Part shown: positions 5,277-6,199 of the stretch, piece after piece
Layout of the letters: each line of letters starts with the position of its first letter
Position numbering within the stretch: position 1 is the first letter of the stretch
NCBI GenBank assembly: GCA_043801115.1
Contig: JAZDMJ010000064.1
Location: 1 to 6,199 of the forward strand
DNA from: CAZHUN01 sp043801115
Lineage (GTDB): Archaea > Iainarchaeota > Iainarchaeia > Iainarchaeales > UBA10191
Length of the DNA stretch: 6,199 nucleotides
Direction: 5' to 3'
Translations under genes and position numbers: made by a program
The notes under the pieces: generated by a model
The model's database searches: none
Told to the model about the DNA's origin: nothing
The model's input: the letters and a program-made list of their open reading frames with translations, nothing else

Positions 5277-5747
5277 GTGGTGTTTTTGAAACCGAGAAGA
5301 TTTTCTGGAATTATTGAAGGAAGAGGTTTGGCGGCAATTGAAAGACTAAAGCAAGAAAGAGTTGAAAGAGTAAAAGGAATGAAAGATTCTGCAAAATATT
5401 ATTCAAAAACAGGGGGATTTCTTGGAACAGTAGCGGCACTAACATACAACCCCTCTTTTAGGGAAGGAGTGTCATTGGTTGCAACTATAACTGCCGGTGG
5501 CGCAATTGGCGGCGCAGCCCAAGAGTTTGCCAACCAGGCAAAAAAAGTAAACAAGGCAACAAAATTGGTTGGAAGAGGAATTGGAGAAGAAGCACAAAAA
5601 AACCAAAACTTGTACGCCTTTTTGAAAAAACACAGATATGTCTACATAGACAAGAAAGGGCGAGTAATTGGAACAAACAGGGGAAGAATCCTCTGGATGG
5701 GAAGAATGAGACTTGACACAAGAAAAATACTACTAAACGAATACTAA
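5277..5747 (+). CDS. Hypothetical basic protein with Gly/Ala-rich hydrophobic segment
   Basis: I do not recognise this 156-residue protein. The N-terminal 45 residues are strongly basic and helical, with a charged segment AIERLKQERVERVKG (20-34). Residues 47-58 and 64-81 are hydrophobic and small-residue-rich (GGFLGTVAALTY and GVSLVATITAGGAIGGAA), separated by a short polar turn, which could be a membrane hairpin or a packed core; neither is as long and greasy as a typical transmembrane helix. The C-terminal 45 residues are rich in Lys, Arg and Tyr (HRYVYIDKKGRVIG) and look like a nucleic-acid or membrane-surface binding beta region. GTG at 5277 was chosen from the TATA spacing; GTG at 5280 is possible. 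It has its own promoter after the NUDIX gene and converges on the 94-aa gene. Function is unknown. Confidence 0.7.
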   Translation: MVFLKPRRFSGIIEGRGLAAIERLKQERVERVKGMKDSAKYYSKTGGFLGTVAALTYNPSFREGVSLVATITAGGAIGGAAQEFANQAKKVNKATKLVGRGIGEEAQKNQNLYAFLKKHRYVYIDKKGRVIGTNRGRILWMGRMRLDTRKILLNEY

Positions 5748-5760
5748 CTGTAAGCAATTC

Positions 5761-5790
5761 CTCATCTTTCGGCTTAGATGGGCGAGCCGA
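5761..5790 (+). other. Pseudoknot or two alternative hairpins in a convergent intergenic gap
   Basis: CTCATCT (5761-5767) pairs with AGATGGG (5776-5782), 7 bp with one G-U. TCGGCT (5769-5774) pairs with AGCCGA (5785-5790), 6 bp. The arms interleave, so the RNA can fold as an H-type pseudoknot or switch between two hairpins. It starts 13 nt after the stop of the upstream gene and may be a 3' stability element, a terminator or part of a small RNA. Confidence 0.5.
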
Positions 5791-5793
5791 GGC
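5776..5793 (+). repeat. 18-nt GC-rich element, copy 2
   Basis: AGATGGGCGAGCCGAGGC matches 15 of 18 bases of the element at 3329-3346. In both copies the RGCYGA core can pair with an upstream TCGGCY, so the pairing is kept by compensating changes (C-G versus T-A type), which hints at conserved RNA structure. Confidence 0.4.
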
Positions 5794-5801
5794 CAAACCA
5801 A

Positions 5802-6086
5802 TTATTCTTCTTCCAGTTCGACGACTTCTTCTCTGATTCCCAAACTGCGCAGTTCTTTTTCGGCCGCGGTTTTTGAACAGTTTTTCCACAAAGAGATATC
5901 GTAAAGGCACAATTCGTACTCCCATCCGTTGGCCGAGAGTTTCTGCAAATTATCCGCTATCTCATGCAGTCTTGCGTTGAGCTCGTTCCCCTTTGATTGG
6001 ATTACTTTGGGGCCGAATTTTTTGTCTCCAAACTCCCACTCCGGCTTTCCGAACAGATACAAACTAATCGTTACTGTTTTTTCCAT
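5802..6086 (-). CDS. Small conserved-looking hypothetical protein
   Basis: This is a 94-residue acidic cytosolic protein. It begins with a beta strand (TVTISLYLFG, 4-13), followed by a helix (NELNARLHEIADNLQKLSANGW, 34-55, broken here by its own Gly) and a strand YELCLYDISL (57-66). A lysine-containing stretch, helix TAAEKELRSLGI (73-84) and an acidic tail rich in Glu complete it. Two cysteines (60 and 70) are spaced 10 apart and no metal-binding CxxC is present. The pattern looks like a compact alpha/beta domain of a conserved family but I cannot name it. ATG at 6086 was chosen because AAGGAGGAG sits about 5 nt upstream; an extension to ATG at 6146 would start before the predicted transcription start. 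It converges on the 156-aa gene with a 54-nt gap. Confidence 0.8.
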   Translation of the reverse strand: MEKTVTISLYLFGKPEWEFGDKKFGPKVIQSKGNELNARLHEIADNLQKLSANGWEYELCLYDISLWKNCSKTAAEKELRSLGIREEVVELEEE

Positions 6087-6091
6087 TCCAA

Positions 6092-6100
6092 CTCCTCCTT
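6092..6100 (-). promoter_or_regulatory. Strong Shine-Dalgarno of the 94-aa gene
   Basis: AAGGAGGAG on the minus strand ends 5 nt before the ATG at 6086. It is the best ribosome-binding site in the window and decides this start. Confidence 0.75.
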
Positions 6101-6153
6101 TTCGCCGGCCGGGTTCGTTTCTTCCATGCCAGCCGATTCCATTCATTTTCGCC

Positions 6154-6163
6154 TTTTAAAAAA
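6154..6163 (-). promoter_or_regulatory. TATA-like box of the 94-aa gene
   Basis: TTTTTTAAAA on the minus strand predicts transcription from about 6132, giving a 46-nt leader that carries the Shine-Dalgarno. Bases 6164-6199 show nothing I can assign. Confidence 0.4.
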
Positions 6164-6199
6164 CAATCGGGGCCGCTTTTCCGGTGCAAGCAGAATGCA

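Noticed and set aside
6087..6146. N-terminal extension of the 94-aa protein from ATG at 6146
   Set aside because: It begins only about 12 nt from the TATA-like box, upstream of the predicted transcript start, and ignores the strong Shine-Dalgarno at 6092-6100.
1..6199. CRISPR array, tRNA, rRNA, insertion sequence
   Set aside because: No regularly spaced repeats, cloverleaf-like sequence, rRNA motifs, transposase or terminal inverted repeats were seen.

Overview
The window looks archaeal, most likely a DPANN-type lineage (inference). Several genes have TATA-like boxes about 26 nt before the start codon, which suggests leaderless transcripts. TTG and GTG starts appear, and the Fic protein carries an N-terminal region of a style I associate with archaeal Fic proteins. 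Genes are compact, moderately AT-rich and arranged in short operons. No rRNA, tRNA, CRISPR array or insertion sequence is visible.

Left part (1-2281, minus strand): one tight three-gene operon read leftwards. It encodes a standalone PEP-utilising-enzyme mobile (swivelling phosphohistidine) domain, then a mostly helical protein of unknown family interrupted by an apparent one-base frameshift at 1431-1434, then a PaaK-like adenylate-forming ligase that runs off the left edge. A phosphohistidine carrier next to an adenylating enzyme, without the usual ATP-grasp or PEP-binding domains in view, is the most intriguing gene set here.

Middle (2282-3425): a divergent promoter region, a plus-strand class I SAM methyltransferase, then an intergenic stretch holding a GC-rich candidate small RNA with its own TATA-like box and two 18-bp dyads spaced 41 bp apart.

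Right-centre (3426-4672, minus strand): a class II Fic AMP-transferase with its inhibitory motif intact, followed by an overlapping 66-codon partner gene. A perfect 12-bp inverted repeat abuts the Fic TATA box and looks like an operator.

Right part (4673-6199): a plus-strand NUDIX hydrolase whose start is ambiguous (TTG, or an upstream leaderless ATG one base out of frame), a plus-strand basic protein of unknown function with a glycine/alanine-rich hydrophobic segment, a short GC-rich element able to form a pseudoknot, and a convergent 94-aa conserved-looking hypothetical gene with a strong Shine-Dalgarno. The GC-rich element shares 15 of 18 bases with the candidate small RNA, so the two may belong to one family of intergenic elements.
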